DNA of 42,560 bases from an uncultured Saprospirales bacterium (GCA_937864265.1 CALMIR010000030.1:1-42560), one strand, 5' to 3'; counted from the first letter of the stretch, positions 1-9,677 are shown. Made by a program: numbers and translations. The notes: generated by a model not told the origin, from the sequence alone.

Positions 1-3000
1 GGGCCTTGCCCTGTCCATTCGAGGCTATCTGCTGTACTCCGGTCAATTCATTGCTGGTAAGTCCTTTCCAATCGCGGCTGCTTTGGATCAGGCTAATGTG
101 TAGTTCACGCAATGTTTTCCAGTCTTCGTAAATTGCGTCGGTAAGCACATCAAACTCATAACTGTTTGCGACATCCTGCAATTTGCCCTGAGCCGCAGTC
201 GTATTTCCCTCTTGCAAATACACTTCCACCTGCCGCATATCGCGCTCCAGACTCAAACCCTCCCCCAAATAGTAATGCAGGGAATCAAAGTGCAGATCGC
301 CAGACTGATAATGTACGATCAGGCGATTGGCCGTCTGGTGCAGACGTGCAAAGGCCGTTGACAATTGCAATTCCGTATTTTCCCGCGAAGTCACCTGTTG
401 CCGAGACTGTTCCAGCGTATTCAACTGAGTAGCGTTGAATTTGTTGGAAGCCTCTATTTCCTCCCAGAATTTACCCCGGCGCAACACTTCCGGATTAGCA
501 CCCAGTATTTGCAGCTTTTGGCTGCTGGTAAACACATTATGGTACAGCACCGCACCCAGTACTTCCTGCGATAGCCAGGGGGAATAGCCCGTTAGCGTAC
601 TTGTACGGCTGTTGCGGTTAAGAATGGTCGTGGTGGCTATTAGATTTAGCATCGTAGCTTTATCCCCATTGTCCAGTAACTGGTCAAATGCCAATTTGCG
701 AGACAGCGCCAACTGTTTGTCGGCCTCAAATTTGTCCTTGATTTCGCCCAAGTCGCCTTCGTCTATGACTTCATCTGAAATGCCTTCATTGCAATTATTT
801 TGATTAGCAGAAATTACTTCCACCAAAACCGGGTTGGAGCAAACTGGCTCTTCAAAAGAAGCACCATCGAAGAAATAATATTGAATGCTATTGCCTTCTA
901 AGTTGTCTATATGCGTGAAGCCGGAAGTACAATGGGTGAAGCGGTTGCCTGCTGCCACTTGGTTGGGGTCTATTTGATTGAATGCTACCGTGCCTTGATT
1001 CACTCTGATGTCAAAGCTGTTCACTCCAGTGATTCCATTCTGGTTGCACAGGTAAGTTAGCCCCCCAGTGGGCGCCGCCCCCTGATTATTCCCATTGGCC
1101 AGATTGGCAATGCCCAGGTTGTTGAAGCTGTTGCGGTATATTTTATTGAAATCCGAGAGGATAAACTCATTCTCCGTCACATTGGTGTTGCGGCTGCATA
1201 TACCGATGGACTGCACGCCACCCACGCCTGCACCACTGAATTCGTTGTCCCTCACCTCAAAGCCTGTACACACATCAATAAACAGCCCTACCTGGTTGTA
1301 GGGATGTTGGATGCTGGCTGGTACCGGCTCGTTGTACTGCCCGATCACGAAGTTATTGTCCGTCAGCACCTGAAAATGATCTACCGCACGTGCGCTGATG
1401 CCCGTGTAGCAGCCCGTAAAGGTATTGCCTGTGGCATAAAAATGCCGCGCCTCGCCAAAGCCCTGCGCATCAATGCCATACAACAAGCCCGTAAACGTAC
1501 AATCCGCTGCCGTAAACCGCGCCCCCTCGCTGCGTATGCCACGCGGTAGGTTTTGTTCTTGAGCAACGGAAGGCAGTTGGTTTAGATCGCGCGCATCCGA
1601 AAAGCTACAACCCTCAAAGCGCACGCCATTCACCAAGCCCACATAGGCATGCGCAAAAAATGCGTCATACGGATAGTCATCGCTTGTCAGATTGAAGCTG
1701 CTGTTTTTTACATAACTCCGGTTTTGCAATTCAAAGCCCGGCTGCAATTGATACACATAATTGTAAAATACCACACCCCAGCGATTATTCAAAAAGCTGG
1801 CTCCGTCGGCACGCAATATGCCCCCGCCATCTTGCACCGATACCCCTATATTGGCATATTCCACTGCCGCGCCATTGATCAGTTCCGCCACTCCCTGCTG
1901 GCTTTCCGCAAATTGATGCGTACCCGTGCCCTGCACTTCGATGCCCTCCCATTTGCCACCATCGCAGTTGCGGGTCAGTATGCCACCATCCAGTACGAGT
2001 TTGCCGCCCGGCTCTACCCGCACATAGGCATCCTCTGGCATGCCTACCTCGCAAGCTATGCGCAGGGTGCCGCCGGGTTTCACCACTATATTGCTGCGCA
2101 AATGCCGCTGGCTCATCCATTCAATGTTTTCTCCACTCTGTATCACGATGTCCGGGGATGTGACTTCGCAGAAGTCGTATTTGAGATATTCAGGACATCT
2201 TGTTATCAAATAATGCCGCAATATCCCCAATTGGCAAGGCGTAAGTGCTTTTGTATTGGGGCCATGCGACATAATATTATTGGACGGCCCCACATACGCA
2301 CTGCAACCATTACCATTAGGATCTGGACTGCACTCTAAAGGCGGGGCGTTACAATCCGCGGCCGTGTTTATATCTATATCCCTGCATTCATTTTCACAAT
2401 AAAAGCTATGCCTAAGCCCTAAATTGTGAAAAACTTCATGGATAACCGTAGCTTTATAAGCTACAAAATTCCTTTCTGTACTTGGATACATAGAAGTATC
2501 CGTCGTTTCATCTGAATACATACCTATAACTGTACATCTTCCACGACAACTAGGCGCGGGCGCAGCTCCACTGGTGAAAACAAAAGGCGGAAACTCCATT
2601 TGAGGGTCAGGAGGCAAAGGTATTTCAATGAAAAAAACATCTACGACCCGGTCTTCATATACGGTATAATTGTTCTTATGATCCGCTGAATTGATGTCAC
2701 TATAGTCATCGCTGGAATCATGAAAAAATATCCCTCCATAAGGGTCATTCGGATTGCCTGGTTCCGAATAAAGTTCAAATCGGATTCGGGATTCCGGTAC
2801 ATAAGCTGCTGCGCTTTGATTGTACTGCTCAAAATCACCCAAACGTACATTGATGTGACCTAGTAATGCGTTGGCTATTGCTATTCCATAACCGCCATAC
2901 GCTGCGTTTGGAATAGCACTTTCACCAGGCTTTCTAAAATTACCCGAACCATCGTCTTTTCTTATAAAATGAAAATTCAAATACACCGTCAGCTCTGGAT

Positions 3001-3163
3001 GGTGATCCAGATGCGCCTGGTCAACAGAATAATGGATGGTTTCTTCACAAGTGGCACTACTTGAGGGGTTCAGGCAGGTTCCACATGCAACACTAAGCAA
3101 TTGATCATTATCTACGGTACATTCCTGTATTTGGCCCTTCATGTTAGTCCAAAAAACAAACAT
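1..3163 (-). CDS. Secreted metzincin-type metalloprotease with beta-helix-like region (3' end outside window)
   Basis: One open minus-strand frame runs from about 3163 past the left edge, so at least 1,054 codons are visible and the stop is missing. Residues 242-252 read HEVFHNLGLRH, a HExxHxxGxxH zinc site, followed near residue 295 by NNIMSHG, a plausible Met-turn; together they indicate a metzincin, closest in style to M43 pappalysin/cytophagalysin enzymes. Roughly residues 330-750 are rich in short N/G/F/V strands (for example GNTFTGCYTGISA, VRDNEFSG), as in right-handed parallel beta-helix proteins. The remainder in view looks helical. The start is uncertain: ATG 3163 gives MFVFWTNMKGQIQEC, but the in-frame codons just upstream encode a run of six Leu that looks like the true signal-peptide core, with no ATG before it. 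Export by T9SS is likely but the C-terminus is not visible. Confidence 0.8.
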   Translation of the reverse strand, partial: MFVFWTNMKGQIQECTVDNDQLLSVACGTCLNPSSSATCEETIHYSVDQAHLDHHPELTVYLNFHFIRKDDGSGNFRKPGESAIPNAAYGGYGIAIANALLGHINVRLGDFEQYNQSAAAYVPESRIRFELYSEPGNPNDPYGGIFFHDSSDDYSDINSADHKNNYTVYEDRVVDVFFIEIPLPPDPQMEFPPFVFTSGAAPAPSCRGRCTVIGMYSDETTDTSMYPSTERNFVAYKATVIHEVFHNLGLRHSFYCENECRDIDINTAADCNAPPLECSPDPNGNGCSAYVGPSNNIMSHGPNTKALTPCQLGILRHYLITRCPEYLKYDFCEVTSPDIVIQSGENIEWMSQRHLRSNIVVKPGGTLRIACEVGMPEDAYVRVEPGGKLVLDGGILTRNCDGGKWEGIEVQGTGTHQFAESQQGVAELINGAAVEYANIGVSVQDGGGILRADGASFLNNRWGVVFYNYVYQLQPGFELQNRSYVKNSSFNLTSDDYPYDAFFAHAYVGLVNGVRFEGCSFSDARDLNQLPSVAQEQNLPRGIRSEGARFTAADCTFTGLLYGIDAQGFGEARHFYATGNTFTGCYTGISARAVDHFQVLTDNNFVIGQYNEPVPASIQHPYNQVGLFIDVCTGFEVRDNEFSGAGVGGVQSIGICSRNTNVTENEFILSDFNKIYRNSFNNLGIANLANGNNQGAAPTGGLTYLCNQNGITGVNSFDIRVNQGTVAFNQIDPNQVAAGNRFTHCTSGFTHIDNLEGNSIQYYFFDGASFEEPVCSNPVLVEVISANQNNCNEGISDEVIDEGDLGEIKDKFEADKQLALSRKLAFDQLLDNGDKATMLNLIATTTILNRNSRTSTLTGYSPWLSQEVLGAVLYHNVFTSSQKLQILGANPEVLRRGKFWEEIEASNKFNATQLNTLEQSRQQVTSRENTELQLSTAFARLHQTANRLIVHYQSGDLHFDSLHYYLGEGLSLERDMRQVEVYLQEGNTTAAQGKLQDVANSYEFDVLTDAIYEDWKTLRELHISLIQSSRDWKGLTSNELTGVQQIASNGQGKA

Positions 3164-3175
3164 TGTTAAAAGTAA

Positions 3176-3183
3176 CAAAAGTA
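3176..3183 (-). promoter_or_regulatory. Candidate -7 promoter box for the metzincin gene
   Basis: On the minus strand this reads TACTTTTG, a match to the Bacteroidota -7 consensus TAnnTTTG. It lies 13 bases before the ATG at 3163 and would start transcription near 3169, giving an almost leaderless mRNA. It overlaps codons that look like signal-peptide sequence, so it may be fortuitous. No clear -33 TTTG is present. Confidence 0.3.
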
Positions 3184-3220
3184 ACCGGTAATCCCTGCCC
3201 GACGGCGAAGGCCAGCGGGG

Positions 3221-3260
3221 GTAATCGGTAATCGGTAATCGGTAATCGGTAATCGGTAGG
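3221..3260. repeat. Heptanucleotide tandem repeat, five GTAATCG units plus a partial
   Basis: Five exact GTAATCG units run from 3221 to 3255, followed by a degenerate GTAGG. A related GTAACCGGTAATC stretch lies at 3181-3193. The array sits immediately upstream of the minus-strand metzincin gene, where its start codon and promoter would be expected. A seven-base unit shifts the reading frame with each copy. Confidence 0.9.
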
Positions 3261-3263
3261 TGG

Positions 3264-3548
3264 ATGAACTGCGCATTATTTTGGGATTTTGATAAAGAAT
3301 AAAATTATCGTTGGTAAATATAGTTTATTGCAATAACAATATCAAGTATTTTAACATTTTTGGCCAATATTTTACAATATGCAATGGCATGATTCTGCAA
3401 CTGATCCTCAGTCGTGAGCCGTCTTCGGTAGGGATTTCCTTGTCATCTTTAGCGATTCCTGCACCCCTACGAGCCCGCTGAAGTGTACCGATCTCAGTGT
3501 GATCGTCCGGGCGGAAAAACCAAGCCTTCGTCGTGTCCAGGTCTGAAA
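3264..3548. other. Intergenic stretch without a convincing gene
   Basis: Positions 3264-3395 are AT-rich with no recognisable signal. About 3400-3548 is a GC-richer tract of unknown origin that leads into the CTGAAAC-bounded repeat modules. A 77-codon minus-strand frame (3325-3558) crosses both parts, but resembles no family I know and begins inside the repeat boundary, so I do not call it a gene. Confidence 0.5.
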
Positions 3549-3790
3549 CCTGAAACAAAGCCTAGCTCTAGCTCCGCCTGCCCGTCTTCTCCCACGTTTT
3601 TCGCGGGATCAGCCGGGTAAAAAACCACCCGCCTTTCAGTCGCCCGGTCGGACGGGGGCAGGAAAGCCACCCGCCTCCCGCTTTCAGCGGAATTCGGGCA
3701 GGGAAACCAGAAACAAAGCCTAGCTCTAGCTCCGCTTGCCCGTCTTCTCCCGCGTTTTTCGCGGGATCAGCCGGGTAAAAAGCCAGAAAC
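3549..3790. repeat. GC-rich modular hairpin repeat downstream of metH
   Basis: Two direct copies of a ~68-nt module (3557-3624 and 3715-3782) begin AAAGCCTAGCTCTAGCTC and end near GGGTAAAAA. They are bounded by the octamer CCTGAAAC (3549-3556) or CCAGAAAC (3707-3714, 3783-3790). Each has a hairpin: TCCCGCG-TTTTT-CGCGGGA at 3748-3766 in the right copy, and one with a mismatch at 3590-3608 in the left. Between them lies a GC-rich spacer (3625-3706) that resembles the element at 31.5 kb. An inverted copy of the module lies at 27409-27492. Read on the metH strand, the element begins GTTTCTGG one base after the metH stop codon, so it probably forms the metH 3' UTR and terminator. Confidence 0.85.
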
Positions 3791-3791
3791 T

Positions 3792-6700
3792 TTACCACCC
3801 CTTCAATACTGGCGCCAGCCAGCGCGCAGCCTCCTCCAAGCTCATGCCTTTGCGTTGGGCGTAATCCTCCAATTGGTCTTTTTCGATTTGCCCAAGGCCA
3901 AAGTATTTGCTTTCGGGATGGGAAAAGTACCAACCACTTACCGAAGCGGCGGGGTACATGGCATAACTTTCTGTCAAGGACATACCGATTTTCGCCTCCA
4001 CATCCAACAGTTGCCACAAGGTTTTTTTCTCGGTATGTTCCGGGCAAGCCGGATAGCCTGGCGCGGGGCGTATGCCCTGATATTGCTCGGCGATCAACTG
4101 CTCGTTGTCCAGGCTTTCAGCAGGTACATAGGCCCAGAATTCCTGACGCACCCGTTGGTGCATGCGTTCGGCCAAGGATTCCGCAAGGCGGTCGGCCAGG
4201 GCTTTCAGTAGTATGGCGTTGTAGTCGTCGTGCTGTGATTCAAAAACAGCCAATTGCCTTTCGATGCCGATGCCTGCTGTAACGGCGAATGCCCCGATAT
4301 AATCCGGCACACTGCCTTTGGGGGCAACGAAGTCGCTCAAGCACAGGTTGGGTTGGCCGCTGGCTTTCTGCCGCTGCTGGCGCAAATGGTGTAGTGTAGC
4401 GACTACTGCACTACGCTCCTCATCGCTATACACCTCTATGGAATCATTGGCTAGGCTATTGGCCGGGAAAAGCCCAATGACAGCTTTGGCTTGTATCCAT
4501 TTCTCCGCCAGGATACGTTTGAGCATGGCTTGGGCATCTGCATACAATTGACTGGCCTCTTTGCCTACTACCTCGTCTTCCAGGATAGCTGGAAACTTGC
4601 CCGCCAGTTCCCAGGTGGAAAAAAACGGCGTCCAATCGATGTAAGCAGCCAATTCTTCCAAGGGATAATCGTCAAAAACCTGAATGCCCAAATGCGGGGG
4701 AAGGGGCGGCTGATAGTCGCTCCAATTGATGGGATAGCGATTGGCCCGGGCGGCAGCCAGAGAAATGTAGGCTTTGTTGTCTGTACGCCGGCTGCTGTGT
4801 TCGCGGATGGTTTGATAGTCCTTTCTGATGTCCAGAATATAATCGCTGCGCAAATTTTCATTGTCGTTTAGCAACTTGCCCACCACCCCTACACCACGGG
4901 AAGCGTCCAGCACATGCACGACGGGTCCAGAGTATTCCGGTTCAATTTTTACGGCAGTGTGGGTTTTGGAAGTGGTAGCTCCTCCAATTAGCAGTGGTAG
5001 CGTAAAGCCCTGGCGTTCCATTTCTTTAGCCACATGAACCATTTCATCCAGAGAAGGCGTAATCAATCCGCTTAGCCCAATAATATCCACCGCTTCTTCT
5101 CTGGCTTTTCGCAGGATGGTTTCCGCCGGTACCATGACCCCCAAATCTATAATATCGTAATTGTTGCAAGCCAAAACCACCCCGACAATATTTTTGCCAA
5201 TATCGTGTACGTCGCCTTTTACCGTAGCCATTAGAATTTTCCCCTTGCTGCGCTGGTCTCCGGACGCTGCTTTTTCCGCTTCGATGTATGGCGTTAGCCA
5301 GGCAACGGCTCTTTTCATGACCCGGGCACTTTTGACTACCTGGGGCAAAAACATTTTTCCGGCACCAAAAAGATCGCCCACCACGTTCATCCCGTCCATC
5401 AACGGGCCTTCAATGACTAAAAGCGGGCTTTTTAATGCCTCAAGTGCCGCCGCAGTATCTTCCTCAATAAAATCGGTTACGCCTTTGACCAGCGCGTGTT
5501 CCAACCTTTTATTCAAAGGCCAATTGCGCCAGCTCAAGTCTTTTTGGAGGCTGCGTCCACTTTCTCCTTTTAGTTTTTCAGCCAATTCTGTGAGTTGCTC
5601 TGTCGCATCTTCTCGGCGATTGAACAAAACATCTTCTACTTTGGTCAATAAATCTTTTGGGATATTTTCATACACTTCAATCATGCCCGCATTGACAATC
5701 CCCATGTCCATACCAGCCTGAATGGCGTGGTACAAGAAGGCCGAGTGCATGGCTTCCCTCACCACATCGTTGCCCCGATAGGAAAAACTGATGTTGCTCA
5801 CCCCACCACTTACCTTGGCTCCGGGGCAAAGCGCTTTGATCTGACGGGTGGCCTCTATGAAATTGATGGCGTACTCATTGTGTTCTTCTATGCCGGTAGC
5901 AACGGCAAAAATATTCGGATCAAAAATGATGTCCTGTGGTTTGAACCCTACCTGTTGGGTTAAAATATCGTAAGCCCTTTTGCAAATGGCCACCTTGCGT
6001 TCAATGGTATCGGCTTGCCCTGTTTCGTCAAAAGCCATAACCACTGCTGCCGCACCGTAGCGCCTGACCAGCTTGGCCTGCCGGATGAATTCAGCCTCCC
6101 CCTCTTTTAAAGAAATGGAATTCACAATACACTTGCCCTGCACACATTTCAAACCCCGCTCAATGACGCTGAATTTGGAAGAGTCGATCATAATGGGCAG
6201 CTTGGCTATATCCGGTTCTGACATCACCAGATTCAGAAAGGACTCCATAGCTTGGCCAGAATCCAGCAAGCCTTCATCCATATTCACATCAATGACCTGG
6301 GCGCCGCCTTCCACCTGTTGTTTGGCCACTTCCAAAGCTTCCGCTAAATTGCCCGACTTGATCAAGCGGGCAAACTGCCGCGAACCTGTTACATTGGTCC
6401 GTTCGCCTACGTTGACGAAGTTGGTGTTGGGGCGGATGATCAGGGGTTCTAAGCCACTGAGCATGGTATATTGTGCCGTTTCGGGTAAAGGCCGTGGCGG
6501 GATGCCAGCCACTGCTTCTGCCATGAGGCGGATATGGTCGGGCGTGGTACCGCAACAACCGCCCACGATATTGACGAAGCCGCTTTTGACAAAATCGGCA
6601 ATATAAGTGCGCATTTCTTCTGCCGTTTGGTCGTAAGCGCCAAATTCATTGGGCAAACCGGCATTGGGATAAGCGCTCACATAGCAGTTGGCCACCCTGG

Positions 6701-7472
6701 ATAAATCTTGCAGATAAGGCCGCATTTCTTGAGCGCCTAGCGCGCAATTTAGCCCGACGCTCAATAGCGGCATGTGACTGATAGCGATCCAAAAGGCTTC
6801 TACGGTTTGGCCAGAAAGCAATCGGCCACTGGCATCGGTAATGGTACCAGAAACCATGATGGGCAATCGAAGACCCCGTTCTTCAAATAAGGTATCGATA
6901 GCAAATAAAGCAGCTTTGGCATTCAGGGTATCTATGATGGTTTCTACCAAAAGCAAGTCGGCACCGCCATCCACCAAACCCGCGGCTTGCTCGTAATAAG
7001 CTGCTTTGAGCACATCAAAATTGACCGTCCGGTATCCGGGGTTGTTGACATCGGGCGAAATAGAGGCTGTCTGATTGGTAGGCCCCATTGCTCCGGCTAC
7101 AAAGCATTGCTTGCCTGGATTGGCAACCATAAAAGCCTTCACCGCCCGGCGGGCAATTTTAGCCGATTCCAAATTGATTTCATAGACGTATTCCTCCATG
7201 CCGTAGTCGGCCTGTGCGATGCGGGTACCGCTAAAGGTATTGGTCTCGATAATGTCCGCTCCAGCTTCCAAGTACGCCCGATGGATGGCCTCGATGATTT
7301 GCGGCTGCGTGATGGATAGAATGTCATTATTACCTTTGATCTCCTTGTGCCAATCCGCAAAACGACTGCCTCTGTAATCCTGCTCTTCCAGTCGATGGCG
7401 CTGTATCATCGTCCCCATCGCTCCATCAATCACCATGATGCGTCGCTGTAAAATATCTGTTATTGAACTCAT
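3792..7472 (-). CDS. metH: Cobalamin-dependent methionine synthase
   Basis: The 1,226-residue protein has the full MetH length (E. coli about 1,227) and transfers a methyl group from 5-methyltetrahydrofolate via cobalamin to homocysteine. Domain order: homocysteine-binding barrel (about 1-325) with zinc ligands Cys243 (GLNCALGA) and Cys306/307 ([10 protein letters not shown]); pterin-binding barrel (about 345-620; [14 protein letters not shown]); cobalamin module (about 645-890) with the lower-ligand His in [13 protein letters not shown] near residue 755; C-terminal AdoMet-binding reactivation domain (about 900-1226; [20 protein letters not shown]). All four modules look intact. It lies 62 bp downstream of the DUF819 gene on the same strand, but has its own candidate -7 box. 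No cobalamin riboswitch fits in that gap. Its stop codon abuts the GC-rich repeat at 3549-3790. Confidence 0.98.
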   Translation of the reverse strand: MSSITDILQRRIMVIDGAMGTMIQRHRLEEQDYRGSRFADWHKEIKGNNDILSITQPQIIEAIHRAYLEAGADIIETNTFSGTRIAQADYGMEEYVYEINLESAKIARRAVKAFMVANPGKQCFVAGAMGPTNQTASISPDVNNPGYRTVNFDVLKAAYYEQAAGLVDGGADLLLVETIIDTLNAKAALFAIDTLFEERGLRLPIMVSGTITDASGRLLSGQTVEAFWIAISHMPLLSVGLNCALGAQEMRPYLQDLSRVANCYVSAYPNAGLPNEFGAYDQTAEEMRTYIADFVKSGFVNIVGGCCGTTPDHIRLMAEAVAGIPPRPLPETAQYTMLSGLEPLIIRPNTNFVNVGERTNVTGSRQFARLIKSGNLAEALEVAKQQVEGGAQVIDVNMDEGLLDSGQAMESFLNLVMSEPDIAKLPIMIDSSKFSVIERGLKCVQGKCIVNSISLKEGEAEFIRQAKLVRRYGAAAVVMAFDETGQADTIERKVAICKRAYDILTQQVGFKPQDIIFDPNIFAVATGIEEHNEYAINFIEATRQIKALCPGAKVSGGVSNISFSYRGNDVVREAMHSAFLYHAIQAGMDMGIVNAGMIEVYENIPKDLLTKVEDVLFNRREDATEQLTELAEKLKGESGRSLQKDLSWRNWPLNKRLEHALVKGVTDFIEEDTAAALEALKSPLLVIEGPLMDGMNVVGDLFGAGKMFLPQVVKSARVMKRAVAWLTPYIEAEKAASGDQRSKGKILMATVKGDVHDIGKNIVGVVLACNNYDIIDLGVMVPAETILRKAREEAVDIIGLSGLITPSLDEMVHVAKEMERQGFTLPLLIGGATTSKTHTAVKIEPEYSGPVVHVLDASRGVGVVGKLLNDNENLRSDYILDIRKDYQTIREHSSRRTDNKAYISLAAARANRYPINWSDYQPPLPPHLGIQVFDDYPLEELAAYIDWTPFFSTWELAGKFPAILEDEVVGKEASQLYADAQAMLKRILAEKWIQAKAVIGLFPANSLANDSIEVYSDEERSAVVATLHHLRQQRQKASGQPNLCLSDFVAPKGSVPDYIGAFAVTAGIGIERQLAVFESQHDDYNAILLKALADRLAESLAERMHQRVRQEFWAYVPAESLDNEQLIAEQYQGIRPAPGYPACPEHTEKKTLWQLLDVEAKIGMSLTESYAMYPAASVSGWYFSHPESKYFGLGQIEKDQLEDYAQRKGMSLEEAARWLAPVLKGW

Positions 7473-7497
7473 AGTACTTAAAACCGATTTGAGCAGG

Positions 7498-7505
7498 CAA
7501 AGTTA
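7498..7505 (-). promoter_or_regulatory. Candidate -7 promoter box of metH
   Basis: TAACTTTG on the minus strand matches TAnnTTTG. Transcription would begin near 7491, about 19 bases before the metH ATG. No clear -33 element; the expected position falls within the hairpin at 7508-7535. Confidence 0.45.
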
Positions 7506-7507
7506 AG

Positions 7508-7535
7508 GCTTTTGCTATTTTTTTATAGCATAAGC
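7508..7535 (-). terminator. Hairpin at the 3' end of the DUF819 gene
   Basis: An 11-nt stem with one mismatch (GCTTATGCTAT against ATAGCAAAAGC on the minus strand) and a six-A loop begins at the DUF819 stop codon. The T-tail is weak, so it may only attenuate read-through into metH. Confidence 0.45.
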
Positions 7536-8926
7536 TAAACAGCCGCTTGCATCAGATAAGCACAAATGATCGCACCATAAGTACCCAAAGCATAGCCCAA
7601 TACCGCCATCAATACGCCTACTGGCGCTAAGGCCGGACTAAATGCCGACGCCACAATAGGTGCTGAAGCGGCCCCACCTACGTTGGCCTGACTGCCCACA
7701 GCAACAAAGAAAAACGGCGCTTTGATCAGCTTGGCCACCGTCAATAAAACGATCACATGCACCAACATCCAAATGATACCAATAGCAAAAAGACCCAAAT
7801 TTTGCCAGACTTCGCCCAGGTTCATCTTCATGCCTATGGTAGCTACGAGTACATATATAAAGACACTGCCCCAGCGCGACGCGCCTACACCTTCATAAGC
7901 CCTAGCTTTGGTAAAGGAAAGCCCCATACCCACCGTAGTAGCTATTACAACCAACCAAAAAAAGTCGGAGGCCAGCGAATCGAGCTTCATTGCTGCGAGT
8001 GCTTCAATATGCCGTTCCATAAAAGGGGTAATCACATCCGCTCCCCAATGGGAAAGCGCTACCCCGCCAAAGGCAATGGCCAACAAGATGAACATTTCTG
8101 CCAGACTGGGGATTTTAGCTACGCTGGCTTGGTAGTTTTCCACCTTTTGGCGCAATTGTTCTATGGCAGAGGTATCTGCCTTTAGTATTTTATCGAGCCG
8201 CTCCGTGATATTGGCGCCATAGAGCAAAAAGCCCATCCAAATATTGGCCACCACCACATCCACAATGATCATCGAAGCAAATAAGTTGTCGGATACATTG
8301 AATATTTCTTTCATGGCGGTTTGATTTGCGCCCCCGCCAATCCAGCTTCCTGCTACAGTGGACAAACCGCGCCATATTTCGTCCGGGCCGGCAGAAATGA
8401 TTCCCGGAGCGACATAAGAAATGATCAGTAAAGCGACGGGGCCACCCAATATGATACCCAGGGTAGCCGCAAAAAACATGATCAGCGCTTTTGGCCCCAG
8501 ATTTACAATACCTTTAAAATCAATGCTCAAACACAAGAGGATCAAGCTGGCTGGCAGCAAGTACCGGGAGGACATATGATAAAGCTCTGACTTCACAACT
8601 GCCCCTTTCAACAGGCTTTTATCCATCTGATTGTCCATGACTACCTGCTTCATCTCCCGCCATCCGGCGTTTTCCGATAAATTAGGCGCTACGCCCTCTT
8701 GCAATAACTGCCGCAGTTTATCCAAGTCGTACCATTCAGGTGCGATCAACCCCAGCGGCCAATGCAATAGCGCCGGTAAAAAATAACAAAGCAATAAAGA
8801 TGGCACGTAGGTATAGAACTTCTTCCAAGCTGGCGATGAACTACTCGCTGTAGCAAAAACCAGCGCTAAAACGATGATGAGTAAACCCAGAACAGTGGCA
8901 TCGTTGGTAAAAAACGGTTGCGTCAT
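7535..8926 (-). CDS. DUF819 family integral membrane protein
   Basis: The 463-residue protein has about ten or more hydrophobic membrane segments, starting with VLGLLIIVLALVFATA near residue 13. Motifs typical of the DUF819 (YjcL-like) family are visible: GSWIGGGANQTAMKEIF in the middle, and SQANVGGAASAPIVASAFSP followed by GVLMAVLGYALGTYGA near the C-terminus. The fold resembles secondary carriers, but no substrate is established and none can be deduced here. It lies 62 bp upstream of metH on the same strand with an intervening hairpin, so co-transcription is possible but not assured. It diverges from guaD across a 194-bp intergenic region. Confidence 0.9.
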   Translation of the reverse strand: MTQPFFTNDATVLGLLIIVLALVFATASSSSPAWKKFYTYVPSLLLCYFLPALLHWPLGLIAPEWYDLDKLRQLLQEGVAPNLSENAGWREMKQVVMDNQMDKSLLKGAVVKSELYHMSSRYLLPASLILLCLSIDFKGIVNLGPKALIMFFAATLGIILGGPVALLIISYVAPGIISAGPDEIWRGLSTVAGSWIGGGANQTAMKEIFNVSDNLFASMIIVDVVVANIWMGFLLYGANITERLDKILKADTSAIEQLRQKVENYQASVAKIPSLAEMFILLAIAFGGVALSHWGADVITPFMERHIEALAAMKLDSLASDFFWLVVIATTVGMGLSFTKARAYEGVGASRWGSVFIYVLVATIGMKMNLGEVWQNLGLFAIGIIWMLVHVIVLLTVAKLIKAPFFFVAVGSQANVGGAASAPIVASAFSPALAPVGVLMAVLGYALGTYGAIICAYLMQAAV

Positions 8927-9047
8927 AATCCAATTGTTTGGGGTTAAATATAGGGATTATGCACTTAGTACAGCGCAATTTAAACTTCTTAACGTGGATT
9001 CCTCTGAAAATTAGGTTGTAAAACTTAAATTACGCAGTACTTAATTT

Positions 9048-9055
9048 TACGTTTG
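9048..9055 (+). promoter_or_regulatory. Candidate -7 promoter box of guaD
   Basis: TACGTTTG matches TAnnTTTG; it would start transcription near 9062 and leave a ~59-nt leader before the ATG at 9121. No good -33 element at the usual spacing. Confidence 0.4.
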
Positions 9056-9120
9056 GCTCGATTGAGATGGGGATTTTTAAATTTCCTTCCTCATATTTAA
9101 CCCTACAAACCATACAATAG

Positions 9121-9591
9121 ATGAACGACGAACACTACATGCACATCGCCATTCAACTGGCTATCGACAGCGTGCAAACGGGAAAAGGCGGCCCATTTGG
9201 GGCTATTATTGTAAGAAACGGCCTCATCTTGGGCAAAGGCCAGAACCGGGTGCTAATCGACAAAGACCCCACTGCACATGCCGAGGTGGTGGCCATCCGA
9301 GATGCCTGCCGTCAATTGGATCATTTCCAATTGGAAGGTTGTACCATTTATACCTCCTGCGAGCCTTGCCCCATGTGCCTTGGCGCCATTTACTGGGCCA
9401 GACCAGAACGAATCGTCTTCGGTTGTACTAAAGAGGATGCCTCAGCCATTGCCTTTGACGACGCTTTTATCTATGAAGAATTGGATAAGTCGCTATCGGA
9501 TCGGCAATTGCCTACTTCGCAAATATTGCGCGAAGAATGCCTGAAAGCGTTTCGCCTTTGGCAAAATAAAGCCGATCGCGAAAGCTATTAG
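9121..9591 (+). CDS. guaD: Guanine deaminase (cytidine-deaminase fold)
   Basis: This 156-residue enzyme of the CDA/zinc-dependent deaminase fold converts guanine to xanthine. The zinc and catalytic residues are in place: His53-Ala-Glu55 (DPTAHAEVVAIRDAC) and Cys83/Cys86 (YTSCEPCPMCLGAIYWARP). The C-terminal half (AFDDAFIYEELDKSLSDR and the ending FRLWQNKADRESY) closely follows the Bacillus subtilis GuaD pattern, which separates it from the tRNA adenosine deaminase TadA that shares the HAE/PCxxC core. Length matches GuaD. It is a single gene, divergent from the DUF819 gene and upstream of trxA with its own leader. A role in purine salvage or catabolism is inferred from family. Confidence 0.9.
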   Translation: MNDEHYMHIAIQLAIDSVQTGKGGPFGAIIVRNGLILGKGQNRVLIDKDPTAHAEVVAIRDACRQLDHFQLEGCTIYTSCEPCPMCLGAIYWARPERIVFGCTKEDASAIAFDDAFIYEELDKSLSDRQLPTSQILREECLKAFRLWQNKADRESY

Positions 9592-9669
9592 TTGCCTGTC
9601 GCCAAAATAAGACAGGATAAACACCCCTCAACCTGTCCTCGTCCCGACAAAGAAATCGCACTTTTTTTC

Positions 9670-9677
9670 TAACTTTG
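9670..9677 (+). promoter_or_regulatory. Candidate -7 promoter box of trxA
   Basis: TAACTTTG followed by C matches the TAnnTTTGC form of the Bacteroidota -7 box. It lies 77 bases before the trxA ATG. No -33 TTTG at about 20-base spacing is seen. Confidence 0.45.

Noticed and set aside
1649-2338. A 229-codon plus-strand frame
   Set aside because: It is antisense to the metzincin/beta-helix coding frame and has no family features.
3325-3558. A 77-codon minus-strand frame after the repeat modules
   Set aside because: No recognisable domain, starts in the repeat boundary, spans two regions of different composition.
3568-4047. A 159-codon minus-strand frame over the metH 3' end and the repeat modules
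   Set aside because: Out of frame with metH, whose reactivation domain is complete; the extension is translated repeat.
5161-5721. A 186-codon plus-strand frame inside metH
   Set aside because: Antisense shadow of a strongly conserved gene.
7473-7534. Possible cobalamin riboswitch before metH
   Set aside because: The gap is only 62 bp and is filled by a hairpin and a -7 box; no B12-box-like sequence.
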